NCBI GenBank assembly: GCA_022497155.1
Contig: MU385737.1
Coordinates: 496,001-560,000, forward strand
Reading direction: 5' to 3'
DNA length: 64,000 nt
Source of the DNA: Whalleya microplaca
Lineage: Eukaryota; Ascomycota; Sordariomycetes; Xylariales; Xylariaceae
The translations under genes were made by a program, and so were the position numbers. Below the pieces are notes generated by a model, which saw only the letters and a list, made by a program, of their open reading frames with translations, was not told the DNA's origin and searched no databases. Below, in pieces: positions 1-11,799 of the stretch (the stretch's first letter is position 1; every line of letters begins with the position of its first letter).

Positions 1-1363
1 TTGGGTGGTGAGCAGGGTGGTCAGGGCAAAGTTCGTAAGTTGCCTGCCCCCTTTACCCAGGTCCTTCTGTCCCGGAGCACTAACAGCAGTAGTTATTCAT
101 CACTTGACATGCCGATCTCTGAGCATCGGGAAATGGACGCGCGTTGGACAGAACACGATGGATCTCATTATCTTCTACTCCCCAGAGAAGTGTACAATGA
201 CCTACTATATCAATAACGACCAGGCAGGTTACAAGATCGAGTATCATTTCAGCGCGATCAAGAACATCTACCTCGAGAACCCGGAGGGTGACGCTACCAA
301 GCTGGGTGGGATTGTCATTGAGCTGAACCGGCCTCCCAACTTCTTCATGGACTCGTCCCCCAACTCGAACGGGTTCTTCCAATGTGGAGATTTCACCGAG
401 GACCAGCAGGCTACTCACTGTTATGTGCATCACCTCGGTGGTAACCCCAAGGTTCTCAGTGGACAGCTCGCGAAACTTGTTTCGCTGGAGTCGTTCATGA
501 ACAGGCACAACCCAAATCACTACGATATGGGCCACGCCTTGTCAATGTCTGCTCCCGTGTCCCCCACTGGCCGCCCTTCATCGCAGCCCAACTTCGCTCA
601 GCCGCATGTCGGCATGTACCAGGAGTCGCAATGGGGAATTGCCCCCATGAGCGGTGGCATGCGTGCTGCTGGCCACAAGAGACAGCGAAGCAGATCTGTA
701 CCGACCGCGGTCGACTTCTCCATGTTCCAGAACCCGATGCCTTCATTCTACATCCAGCACCCGGGCGAGAATCAGCCCCAGCCGCAGAACCCGAATATCT
801 ACGCGCCCGTCCCCCAACAGCCTAATAGCCTTAATAACGTTGGCCCTAATAATCTGCGCATTGATACTCAGGCTAGCTATGGCATGGACCTGCGGCAGTA
901 TCCGTTATCCGCCGCTACCACCGCTCCATCGGAGTACTCGAGCCCGAACTACTTCTCCCAGGCTCCCGAAAACACGCCTCTGCCCGCCTCAAGCTTCAAC
1001 ACCCCGTACAGCAGCACATTCCTCTCGCCCCTGCCCCAGATTCCCCAGTCCGTGTCGCCGCTTTCATACGGCAGCCACCAGGGCGACCCTGCCATTGTCG
1101 AGCAGTCGCCTCCCTTGGGCATGATGCAGCGACCAGCTTCTGCTGATATCTACCCCATGGGTGAGTCTGCAATCTCCGAAGATGGACAAGGCCTAAATGA
1201 GATGTATTCGAAACATACTATCAACTTGCCTCTGCACCCCCATTCGCCGGGGTTTGTCGAACCTAATCAAGCCGAGTTGGACATGAACCAGCTTGTTCAG
1301 TTCGATGGGCTTGATCACTCGAGTCTGTCTCCCGAGGGCATGCAGCACCCCCAACAGGGTTGA
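1..1363 (+). CDS. Probable homeobox transcription factor (HTF1/Phx1-like), C-terminal part
   Basis: The gene enters from the left edge and stops at 1361-1363. From about 89 the frame reads a block (IGKWTRVGQ, YSPEKCTMTYYINNDQAGYK, FFQCGDFTEDQQA, LAKLVSLESFMNRH) that I associate with the region behind the homeodomain in fungal HTF1/Phx1-type regulators of conidiation and stationary-phase growth. The rest is Pro/Ser/Gln-rich, as in activation regions, with a basic patch HKRQRSRS near 680. A probable intron lies at 35-86 (GTAAGT donor; CTAAC branch and CAG near 81-89) and joins frame 1 to frame 2 in phase. The homeodomain itself would lie upstream and is not visible, so the family call rests on memory of the C-terminal block. 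A possible GT donor near 1164 was not used because the frame stays open with plausible protein. Confidence 0.6.
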   Translation, partial: WVVSRVVRAKFVSCLPPLPRSFCPGALTAVVIHHLTCRSLSIGKWTRVGQNTMDLIIFYSPEKCTMTYYINNDQAGYKIEYHFSAIKNIYLENPEGDATKLGGIVIELNRPPNFFMDSSPNSNGFFQCGDFTEDQQATHCYVHHLGGNPKVLSGQLAKLVSLESFMNRHNPNHYDMGHALSMSAPVSPTGRPSSQPNFAQPHVGMYQESQWGIAPMSGGMRAAGHKRQRSRSVPTAVDFSMFQNPMPSFYIQHPGENQPQPQNPNIYAPVPQQPNSLNNVGPNNLRIDTQASYGMDLRQYPLSAATTAPSEYSSPNYFSQAPENTPLPASSFNTPYSSTFLSPLPQIPQSVSPLSYGSHQGDPAIVEQSPPLGMMQRPASADIYPMGESAISEDGQGLNEMYSKHTINLPLHPHSPGFVEPNQAELDMNQLVQFDGLDHSSLSPEGMQHPQQG

Positions 1364-4300
1364 TCTTGCGTCGCTAGTTCAACCTAGAAAGCTTGCGTCC
1401 CTTAGTACGGATGCAATGGCGTATATACATGGTTACATGGCTACTACTGCGTCCTGGGCTTTCTACTCATCTCACTACGGCGTTGCTGGATTATATACCT
1501 CTTTGTTTTCGGTACTTTTGCGTTCTCTGTACACCCTTCTCCGATCTGCTCTTCGGCACATGAGAGACTTGATTCAGTTCTTGTCCCATTTCATCAGCAT
1601 CGCCAGCCACGAACCTTAGCATAACGATACTTTCCGCTTTCCATTGTGCGTGTCTGGCCACAGCGCTCGTACCTTTGATTATCTATCTATCGTCGTTACT
1701 CCGCCTGGGAAGCAGATTTATCTACTTTCTCATTTGGGCGGGAATTATCACTTGGACTAATACCGACAAACCCGGATCTATTTTCCCATATGCACAATCT
1801 AGTTGCAGATTTAAAATTTCTTTCTATTTCAATTTTTTATTTTTTCGCATTTACGAAGATAAGCGATATATTTCTGGCTGCTGGGTGAGACCAAAAAACC
1901 GATGAATATGGAGGAAGCCCAGGAGGCTTGGGTTTGCGGGTAGTAATTTTTAAATCGTTGTCCGTTAGGGTAACTTGTGGTCGGAGCTGGTCTAGGGGGT
2001 TTTGATTTGCTGGCATGTGGACCATTTCCGAGAGCAACATGATGATTGATACCTCGGGAATGAAACAAAATATTGCGGTTGACAATCGTCTCCGCAAGCA
2101 ATATCACAGACGAAGATGGGGGGGCTGCGTGATGTCTGCGGCGAAAGCCCTGATGCTTGGTCGGCCTTCCCAATCTAGTCCTTGACTGCGCTAGGTCAAG
2201 ATACAACTTGACCACCCCATTCACTGGAGTCAAAGATGAAGAGAAGAGAGAAAGAGAGAGAGATTCTTTGTTAGCTGTGCTTTCCTTGTGACGACTTCAC
2301 GGCAAGGGTTCTAATACCATGGAATACAAAATCATTGAATTTGCAACTGTGCTGCTCTACAAGTGTTTCTGGGTGATTTAGCAGGGAAATGAGATGCCTA
2401 GACATGTCGATCGGATGGCCATTATCAACATATGCTGACAATGTATTAACCTATTAGTCCCTTGTGCCTGTTATCCAGCTATGGGATATTTGTTTTGATA
2501 ATGTGTCAGTGTTAGCACTCCTGGAAGACTAATTATTACACTACGTAAGTTGATACATAGGTGGAAAAAGAATGAGAGTAGTACGAATGCCTAATGGCAT
2601 TGTGCTAGCTGTGCCTATCACCATCTCGATGCCCCGGAGCAAACCTAGACGATTATATAGTTACTTTTACTTACCATGGACGGACAGCGGTTCCCCGTCA
2701 ATAGGAAAGTGTATTTTCCCAAGGAATGGCTAGCCGTTGAGTAGGGAGACTTGATTAGAATCGGAGGTATAGGCCGTCGAGGAGTCAGAGACACGCCGGC
2801 ATCTGTGGCTGTAGTGTACCTAGTTCACATGGTCGGGCTGATGCTGTTCTCCTAAGGATGCTAGCTATGCTCAGGGGATCCTTGGGGCCGAGTTTGTATA
2901 TCGCTTTGGGCGGACAAGAGGGAGAAGGGGGAGTGAGATCTCGGCTTTGAGGACATCGTCACTATATCAGTGCATTGCCCTGGCAATAACACGCGAATCT
3001 TGCTAGCTGCTGACGTATCACCTGCTGGTATGTACTGGGCTCAACTACATGGCTTAGGATTACACTACACCTTACTTCGCGTACAATAATAGCTAGGCAC
3101 TGCCCCCAACCGACCGCAGGAGGATATGGTGTTGAGACGCCGGACGGGCGAAGCGCCTACGGACAAGAGTTGTTTGACGGGTGTCTAGATCAACGTGCGA
3201 TGGGCGGGGGCGTGGTACGTCTCTATAGATTATAAGCTATCTAGCCTTCCAAGTCTGGAAGATAGTCGCTATGTGGCAGATCCCCAGCGTTAAATATCAC
3301 AAGAGCAGAATGATTAGGCTTCGGGCCTTATCCTTCTAAGGCGAGGACGAACATCGTGGGGGTCCAGTCAGCGGCGACAGGCAGTAAGGAACTGCATCTA
3401 CTAGGTTGTCCCTTTTGGAGAGCTCGATTTCAGTGCAAGATCATTAGTCTTGCTCGATATCCCCTAGATTGATATGCCATTGCGTCTATCAAACTAACTT
3501 ATTCGCATTTCGTATAGGCATGGCCTTTCTGCCTAGACAGACACGGTGAATATCGGCTGATATGGCTTGTAGACGGAGAGCGTTTCTATATTTTGACATG
3601 TCGGATGCTTATAAAGCTTTATACTATTCGGATGACTATATATGTTTACCTAAAATCTGTCTTTCATAAAACTATAGAATTTGTTAATGACTTCCCTGGG
3701 CGTCTTCGGCACAATTGGCAACAGCAGTAGAAGATATTATCACTACTATCTCACCATGCTTGACTGTATATAGACAACGTTAAAGACTTAAGCATCTAAC
3801 CATGACTACATATATATTAGCAAAATTTTAAATGGCCGTATTGTAAAACTAGCCAATATTGCACGACGCTTCGGCAACTTATGAGTTGATCAATTTTATA
3901 GTCTAGCGCTGTGGCAGAGCATCGCTAACGTAATTTCCCAGTCGCACTCGTATCGCAGTCCCATTCACGATGAATTATATAAGTTGGTCGCCTGACCTGG
4001 ATTGGTATTAACGTATTGCATAGGGCTGTGCAAGCCTTCTCCTGAATGTGCCGTTCTGTTGGCATACCAAAGTACTGGATACCAACATCTACAAATCTAC
4101 ATCCAACCTACAGATCCCTACATATTCCTATTCAGACTGACTTGTCGTCTTGCTTTCTGAAGTCGCTGTAAGTTATAGGTTTAAACCCCATTTCAAAGCC
4201 TCTAATATATATATATTATATTGTACACACGGATAACCTGTTATACGAGCCGTACCTGTGTGTATTAATGTTGCATGTTCCCCCTTCCCCGTCTACACTA

Positions 4301-4690
4301 TATTAGCGTACATTTTAACCTGTCACGAATTTCTCCCTTTTAGATCACTGTTATTTTCCAATGACCAATCTATGGTGCTATTATGTACCCTGATTTACTT
4401 AGTAATCAACACACTTGCGTTTTGTAGGTGACGCAATGAAGTTTACTAGAATGCCTTTGTATGATAGCTTTACCTGGGACCTGGGGGTCATTTTCTTGGG
4501 ATTGGCAAACGACATTGGCGCTAGGATCCGCACAAATATGACGGGGTTCGTTAACGGGTTACCTGTTCGTTCCATTTATTTAGCTTCCCGCGACTTTAGG
4601 ATATTATACCCTTTATACCCTACCCGTGTTTCGCGGCTATTTAATATAGAAATTAAGGGCGCGTATTTACGCGTAATATATTTATATGTC
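1364..4690. other. Gene-free interval
   Basis: I see no coding region. Open frames here are short and overlap on both strands without protein-like composition. A purine tract (GAGAGAAAGAGAGAGA-like) lies near 2243. Composition drifts towards A+T after about 3500. A 95-codon frame at 4415-4702 crosses the edge of the A+T island and is not credited. Confidence 0.6.
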
Positions 4691-5389
4691 GCGCTGTGTT
4701 AGAATTTCTTAACCCTTTTATTTACAACTTTTTTTTATAATAATTAAAATTAAAGCCATTCTAATATAACTTTTAGCAGTATTTTTAATAATTCTAAAGT
4801 TTTATAAGCTTTTTTTCTTACCGCTATTTTATTAATAACTGTAGTTTTCCGTTTATTACTTTTATCGGCGCGTTAATTTATATATTTTATTATTAACCGT
4901 TTTTAATGTATTTTTTACGGATAATTACTAATTCGGCTTTAAATCGATTTCGATTTTATTCGAGATATTAATTTATATATATTTTTTCCGGCTTATTTTT
5001 AGCCGCTTTTTTAACGTATTTATAAATAACTGCTAATTCGGCTTTAAATTCCGATTTTACGTTATAAATCGTGCGGCTTTAGATTGTACGGCTATAAATT
5101 GTGTGGCTGTAGCTTGTGCGGCTGCAAATCTGAGAGAATTTTAGTATTAGAAATGCCCGGTAGTAAATAATTTACGCTAATAATAATTAGGCTTATTAGA
5201 TATCTTCTTTTTAAACTATCTAAATAAATATTAACGGCTTGTCGAGATAGATTTTTTAATAATTTTTTTATTATAGATATTTTGCGAATCGGGTTTTATT
5301 ATATTAGTTTTTTATAGGAAAAATATAGCGGATTTTTACGTATATAAATAAATAACTATCGATTTTAAAGGAAAAGATACGTTAAAAGT

Positions 5390-5825
5390 TAAAATTTTAT
5401 TAGTAATTGGAAAGGAAAAGTTGAAATTTTATTGGAAATAATAGGGGGTATGTTTAATATACGCAATTACGTATTATATTTATTAGTAATTGGGAGGGGA
5501 TAGCTTAAATTTTATTAGCAATTGGGAAGGAAAAGTTGAAATTTTATTAGAAGTAATAAGGGGTATACTTAATATACGCAATTGCGTACTATATTTATTA
5601 GTAATCGGAAAGGGATAGCTTAAATTTTGTTAGCAATCGGGAGGGAAAAGTTGAAATTTTGTTGGAAATAATAAAAAATATGCTTAATATATGTAATTGC
5701 GTATTATATTTATTAGTAATCGGGAAGGGATAGCTTAAATTTTATTAGCAATCGGAAAGGAAGAGTTGAAATTTTATTAGAAATAATAAAGGGTATATTT
5801 AATATACGTAATTACGTATTATATA
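5390..5825. repeat. Tandem repeat, unit about 115 bp, about 4 copies
   Basis: The phrase GGAAAAGTTGAAATTTT recurs near 5413, 5527, 5645 and (as GGAAGAGTTGAAATTTT) 5759. Each is followed by AATAT-AC/G-TAATT-AC/G-TATTATATTTATTAGTAAT and then GGGATAGCTTAAATTTT. Copies differ mostly by C/T and G/A changes, as expected from RIP acting on a repeated array. Confidence 0.8.
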
Positions 5826-6379
5826 AAAGAGTTATATATGTAATTATATATAATATTAAATATTATACTAATTTCTTAAAATTTTAACTTACGTAATTTC
5901 GAGTTATATAACTTTAAGTTTAAATTTAATTATTATATGTGTAATTATGTATTAAATTATATTAGTCCTTAGTATTATATATGTAATTATATATTTATAA
6001 CTATAAGCTTTTTTAACGCTTTTTAACTTTTATAACCTTTTAAATTAATTATTTAAATTTTTTATTATTAAGCTATATTTAGACCTAATATAATAAGTTT
6101 ATCGGCTATTTAAATGTCTTTTTTTACTGTATTAATATATAATAGACTTTTTATAAAGCTTTTTGTCTTAAAGCTTTAATAGCTTTATTGTACCGGTATT
6201 TTAACTGTTTTAAAGTTTTATTGTTGCCTTAGATATATTAGTTAAAACCTAGGCATAATATGAGAAACGGTGTAATAAAAAATCTCGTGTTTAGCGTTTT
6301 AACGAAAATTAGGGTTTTTATATTTTTCCGCTTTTACTTAACGGTTTTATTTATGCTAAAAAACGAATTATAAAACTTT

Positions 6380-8720
6380 TAATCTTTAATTATTTAAGGG
6401 CGGCCGCGAAAATAAAACAGTTATAGTCTTGATTTTAATCCCGTTTTCGGACTTTAGATTCGGAGATTTCTATTTTTAATAAAAAGACTTTTGCCTCTAA
6501 TAAAGATTTTGACGGATTTAATTAAGAGTTTTTAAATCCGATATTTCCGGTTATGCGATAAGCACTTTTTATTTCTATTTTTTTTCCCCCAAATTTTATA
6601 AAACGATATAAACGGATATTTCGATTTTATAAAAAGGTTTTTTATAATAAGCCGGATTTTATTGCGTAAAGCGAATTCGAAAAACTTAAGCTGTAGTAGT
6701 ATCCGATTTATTATTATTAGTTTAAAGCCGAAAATTAGCTAAACGGTACGAAGTTATTTTTCCGATATCGTTATTATAAAGATAAAGTATTAAAATCTAG
6801 AGCTAGGTAGCGTGTTAAACGTAAAAAACGAACTATTCGTTAGCTTATAAATTATAAAGCTCGATTTTTTGCCCGTTTCTGGCTTAATGGGACTATTAAA
6901 CTTTAGGGCAATAATATAAAGCATTTTTATAACGATAAAAAGGATATAGACTATATAAAGCTTTATAATAGCTTTCGTTTTTGGATTTAAACTTAATTAA
7001 TAAACTAATAAATCTCGAAACAAATTAAAAATCTATTAAAAAGCAAAAGAGGAGATTTATTAATTTGATTAATACTTTAAAATTGCGGAGCGAGATATAT
7101 TAAAACTTAGGATATTAAAAATATCCGTAACGTTTTAAAAAGAGACTGTAAAAATAATCTAAAACCGACTTTAACTTTTTATATTTATATCGATAATTTT
7201 AATAAAAATATTTAGTTTAGGGAAGTCGACAAATAGTTCTGTTGTTTAAAATAGTAGATTTATTATTACGAGCGTTTTATAGGACGATAAAATAGCGTGG
7301 AATTTAAGGCTTTTATTTAGTTACGTAAAGATTCTTTCGATATTTTTATATAACGAAATATAATTGCGTTAATGGATTTTATATATAATACGATAATATA
7401 TAGATAAAAATAATATCTGTTTAATATTTTAATATGCGATAATTTTAGTAGCTAGATTTCCTGTATGTTCTTTTATATTAAGTATTAAAATTTAATAATA
7501 ATTCGTTTATATTTTTAGGTTATTATTAAGTGGTTTGGCAGTCTCGAGTATGACTAAAGGCCGCGATATATATTTATAGACGATGACGATATTAAATAAA
7601 AAGCTGTACGTAAGGCCTTTTTTATTACGGCCGATCTAAGTAATAATTAGTTAGCTAAAGTTATTTATTTTTTTTATATGCGTTACGTTAAGGAAACTTT
7701 AATGTGGCGTATTAAAACTAAAAGCCTACTGTTAAAAATATATAAATGTTTTATAGCTATGTTATATATACGTAACTTTTTTAATAGTTGTTATAATTTT
7801 ATAAATAAGGCTGTTATAATTTGTAAGAAATGTAGGAGCCTTAAAAACGCCGAATATATTATTAGAAATTACGTTTTAAAATTATAGGTATAAGTATATT
7901 ATATTTGAGTAAAAAGTTTATTGCTTTTTTAATACTTTATAATAAACGCGGTCGAGTTATAATATTTAATGTTAAAAGTAAACGGCGTAAAGTATTAAAT
8001 AGCTACTTATGGGATTTTATTTACTAACGTTATATTTATATAATATAAAAAGAAGGATAAGCTTACAAAAGCCGAATTTATTACGAATAAGACTGAAAAG
8101 AGTACGCTATCTCTTATTTAAGGCTTTCCGGATTAAGGGTTTGAAAATCTGTTTTTTAGAGCGTAAGTTATTATCGAAAAGTAATATTTCGAGGCTAAGA
8201 AAGCTTATAACAAAAGTAACGATGCGGCTATTAACTATTATAAAAATGTCGTTATTTATAATATTAAAGAGTTTATTAGTAACGATAATAACAATAATAA
8301 GAATATATATAATAGGCCCGAACTTTTTTGTTATTTTTGTTTATAATATAAAAAATGATTGTTTTTTTATAAGTATATTTTCTTTTATTAATTGTTATAT
8401 AGCCTTTTATTTAAAAAAACTTTCGCAAGCTTTATTTATAAATAGAGAGGTAATAGTTTCGAGATATTTGAGTATTTTAAACGGCCGATATATAAAAGTA
8501 GTTACGATTATATATACGGCATTTCTTTAAAAATAAAGGTGAATTTTAGGGAAATTATTAACTAATTTTGGAAAAAGGTATATGAATATTATAATGAGCT
8601 ATAAGATGGGTTATAGGCGCTGTTTATATATAAAGAAAAAATGGAGGCGTTAGAAAAGTAGATGCGGGTTGTTTTTTAATCGGTAAACGAGTTAACGCCG
8701 GTAGAGAGGCCTTAAATTAT
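6380..8720 (+). mobile_element. RIP-degraded transposase-like relic, possibly MULE family
   Basis: One frame read through its TAG/TAA stops looks like protein over long stretches: Arg/Lys-rich text near 6780-6960 (KRKKRTIR, then ARFFARFWLNGTIKL), and near 7370-7610 (IALMDFIYNT, then IKWFGSL and IFIDDDDIK..AVRKAF). Spacing of Asp residues and the zinc-binding-like beginning recall Mutator-like (MULE/Hop) transposases, but I could not compare it with any database. A second protein-like stretch lies at about 8040-8330 (TKAEFITNKTEKSTLSLI, later EAKKAYNKSNDAAINYYKN). No terminal inverted repeats or target duplications were recognised. The element is dead: more than ten in-frame stops. Confidence 0.4.
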
Positions 8721-8869
8721 AATGTTTTTAAAAAATCTAATTTGCGTAAAAAAAAATTGATTTTTAGTTAATAGATAAATTAGATAAACTAAAATAAAAA
8801 AATGTATGTGTTTAAATATTATTATAGTTTTAAAGGAATTAAGCGTTATTAAGTATTATTGTAAATTAT

Positions 8870-9140
8870 TGTTAAAGTATTTGATTAAGAGTGTTAAGAT
8901 TTATTATATAGAGGATATATATTTATTTATTAATAAAATGTATTGCGGGATAAGTAATTTTACTATTGGATAAAATATAGTTGTTTTAGTTATATATATA
9001 GTTATTTTAGATATTTTATGTTGTTAAAAAGTGTTATAATATTTGATTAATAGTATTAAAATCTGTTATATAAAGGATATATATTTATTTATTAATAAAA
9101 TATATTATAGGATAAGTAATTTTATTATTAGGTAGAATAG
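8870..9140. repeat. Tandem duplication, about 160-bp period, 2 copies
   Basis: The segment around 8881-8980 (GATTAAGAGTGTTAAGATTT, then GAGGATATATATTTATTTAT and GGGATAAGTAATTTTACTAT) is repeated around 9042-9135 with mainly G/A and C/T differences. It immediately precedes the 42-bp minisatellite. Confidence 0.7.
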
Positions 9141-9169
9141 TTTTATATATTTTATATATATAATTTATA

Positions 9170-10010
9170 TATTTAAAATAAGTATTTTAAATTTATATAT
9201 GTAAATCTGTATACCTAAAATAAGCATTTTAGATTTATATATATAGATTTGCGTATTTAAAATAAATATTTTAAATTTATATACGCAGATTTACGTATTT
9301 AAAATAAACATTTTAGATTTATATATGCAGATTTGCGTACCTAAAATAAGTATTTTAAATTTATATATATAGATTTGTATATTTAAAATAAGTATTTTAG
9401 ATTTATATATATAAATTTATATATTTAAAATAAGCATTTTAAATTTATATATATAGATTTATATATTTAAAATAAGCATTTTAGATTTATATATGTAGAT
9501 TTGCGTACCTAAAATAAGTATTTTAAATTTATATATACAGATTTATATACCTAAAATAAGTATTTTAGATTTATATATATAGATTTATATATTTAAAATA
9601 AGTATTTTAGATTTATATATATAGATTTATATATTTAAAATAAGCATTTTAGATTTATATATATAGATTTATATATTTAAAATAAGTATTTTAGATTTAT
9701 ATACGCAGATTTATATATTTAAAGTAAGCATTTTAGATTTATATATGTAAATCTGCGTATTTAAAATAAGTATTTTAGATTTATATACGCAGATCTACAT
9801 ACCTAAAATAAACATTTTAAATTTATATACGCAGATTTATATACCTAAAATAAATATTTCAGATTTATATACGCAAATTTATATATCTAAAATAAGCATT
9901 TCAAATTTATATACGCAGATTTGCGTACCTAAAATAAATATTTTAGATTTATATACGTAAATTTGTATACCTAAAGTAAGTATTTTAGATTTATATATAT
10001 AATTATATAT
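9170..10010. repeat. 42-bp minisatellite, about 20 copies
   Basis: A 42-bp unit (AAAATAAGTATTTTAGATTT, then ATATATATAGATTTATATATTT) runs head to tail for about 840 bp. Copy differences are concentrated at C/T and G/A positions: TATATATA versus TATACGCA, TTATATATTT versus TGCGTACCTA. The least-changed copies keep CGCAGATTTGCGTACC, which probably resembles the sequence before mutation. Confidence 0.9.
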
Positions 10011-11100
10011 ATAAAATATGTTATAAAAAAAATATATAAGCTATATATAAAACAAATTTATATTCATTCGGCTAGCCCGGCTACTAACTCCGCTAAAACT
10101 TTATTATTATTATCGTTATCGTTATTATTGTCCTTATTTAAAATTTTTTTAAATAGCCGAAACTGCAGGTTTTTTTCTTCCTTTTCTTTTTTTCCCTTTT
10201 TCTCCTTTTTTTCTTTCTTTACCTCCGCTTCCGCTTCTATAAAAACGGCTAACCGAGCTTTTAAATTAATATAAACGCTGGCCCGCTCGGCTTTAGATAA
10301 AAATTTATAATATATTATTAATTTTAGGCCGGTAGAATTAGGGGGTATAATAAGCGGCAGTAGTATTAATGTTATTACTGCTGTTATTTATAGGGGTATT
10401 TAATTTATTATTATTATAATAGGCGCGGGGGCGGCAGTATATCGAAAGATAGCAATTATTTATTATTAGCTTTATATTTAAGTCTTATAAATTCTAATAG
10501 CTATATATATACGCTAATAGAAAGTAGGTGTTTTTTTGCCCGTTATAATAGTAATAGGTATAAACACTACTTAATATATCGGTTTAGCGGTTAAGAAAAA
10601 CCGGCTTACGTATATAAAAAGCCTAAAAACCTTTCCTTTCGATATAATTACTATATCGGGCGTTGCCCCGTTATACCGGGCCGTAAACTTAAGTATATAT
10701 AACTAAAATGTTTTTTTATAAGCCTTTAATATATAATATAATTAAAGCGGCTTATTATATTTATAATTAATGTAACTTCCGGTAGCGGCGAAAAGGCAGG
10801 AATTAATTAATTATTTTAAATTTATAATTAAAGGATTACTAGTAATTAAATTTAGTAACTTTATAATAAGGCTATAACTTAGGCGGGGGTAAAAGGTAAG
10901 GTATAAATAAGCTACCGAAATAGCTTCTTATATTATTTAGTAGCTTATAATATAGTTAGTTATATCCGGATATATTTAATTATTTAATATAAGTTTATAG
11001 GTATATACGGGGGGTTATACGGCATTAGCGCTCGCGATAACGGGAGCGTAAAACGTTATTCTCCGAAAAAGGAATGTTATAAGGGTCGGCGACGGCGGCT

Positions 11101-11163
11101 ATAGTAATAATAGTAATAGTAATAGTAATAGTGGTAGTAATAGTAGTAGTAGTAGTAGCAGAG
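11101..11163. repeat. (TAG/TAA)n microsatellite
   Basis: Imperfect trinucleotide run of AGT/AAT units ending in six AGT units (about 11142-11159). Confidence 0.9.
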
Positions 11164-11314
11164 TTAATTTAAAAAGGTTATAATTAGCAGGTTTAAGCTT
11201 AATAAGTATATAATTATATTTATATCTTATTTTATTACTTTAATATTATATATATATATAGTTATATATATAAATTCCGATAGTTATTTATAACTTAATT
11301 GCTAGATTAAAAAG

Positions 11315-11575
11315 TAATAAATTAATATATATAATTACGTATATATATATATAATAAAACCAGTAGTTAAATAATATATATAGCCGAATTACTATATATA
11401 TATATAATTATGTATATATATATATAATAAAACCAGTAGTTAAATAATATATATAGCCGAATTACTATATATATATATAATTACGTATATATATATATAA
11501 TAAAACCAGTAGTTAGATAATATATATAGCCGAATTATTATATATATATATAATTACGTATATAATCCATTAGTT
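11315..11575. repeat. 73-bp tandem repeat, about 3 copies
   Basis: The word GCCGAATTA recurs at 11383, 11456 and 11529, spacing 73 bp. Each unit contains ATAATAAAACCAGTAGTTA and two (TA)n runs around a central AATTACGT/AATTATGT core. Confidence 0.85.
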
Positions 11576-11799
11576 TAATAGCTTTAATTTAATAATAATA
11601 AGCAGAAAATAATTAAACAGCTTAACTGCTTACTATATTAGATAATTTAAATACCTTAAACGCTCCTGTATTAAATTCGCGTTTAAATTATATTATATAA
11701 ATAATATCATTTCCAGTTATATTAATAAATATAAGCGCGGAAAGGCGATTACCTAGCTAATCGGGGCTCCCGGCTTTTAATTCCCGTACAAAATTAGTG

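Noticed and set aside
1161..1200. Possible intron donor (GGTGAGTCTG) late in the homeobox gene
   Set aside because: The frame stays open to a plausible C-terminus, and no fitting acceptor restores better sequence.
3129..3144. 16-bp word GTGTTGAGACGCCGGA, also at 56548-56563
   Set aside because: One exact 16-mer match in 64 kb is near chance expectation, and flanks do not align.
4415..4702. 95-codon open frame at the island edge
   Set aside because: Spans a composition boundary; no domain, no splice context.
7678..8530. Open frames of 69 and 173 codons in the A+T island
   Set aside because: Lys/Ile/Leu/Tyr-rich chance frames in A+T DNA; a different frame carries the protein-like relic.
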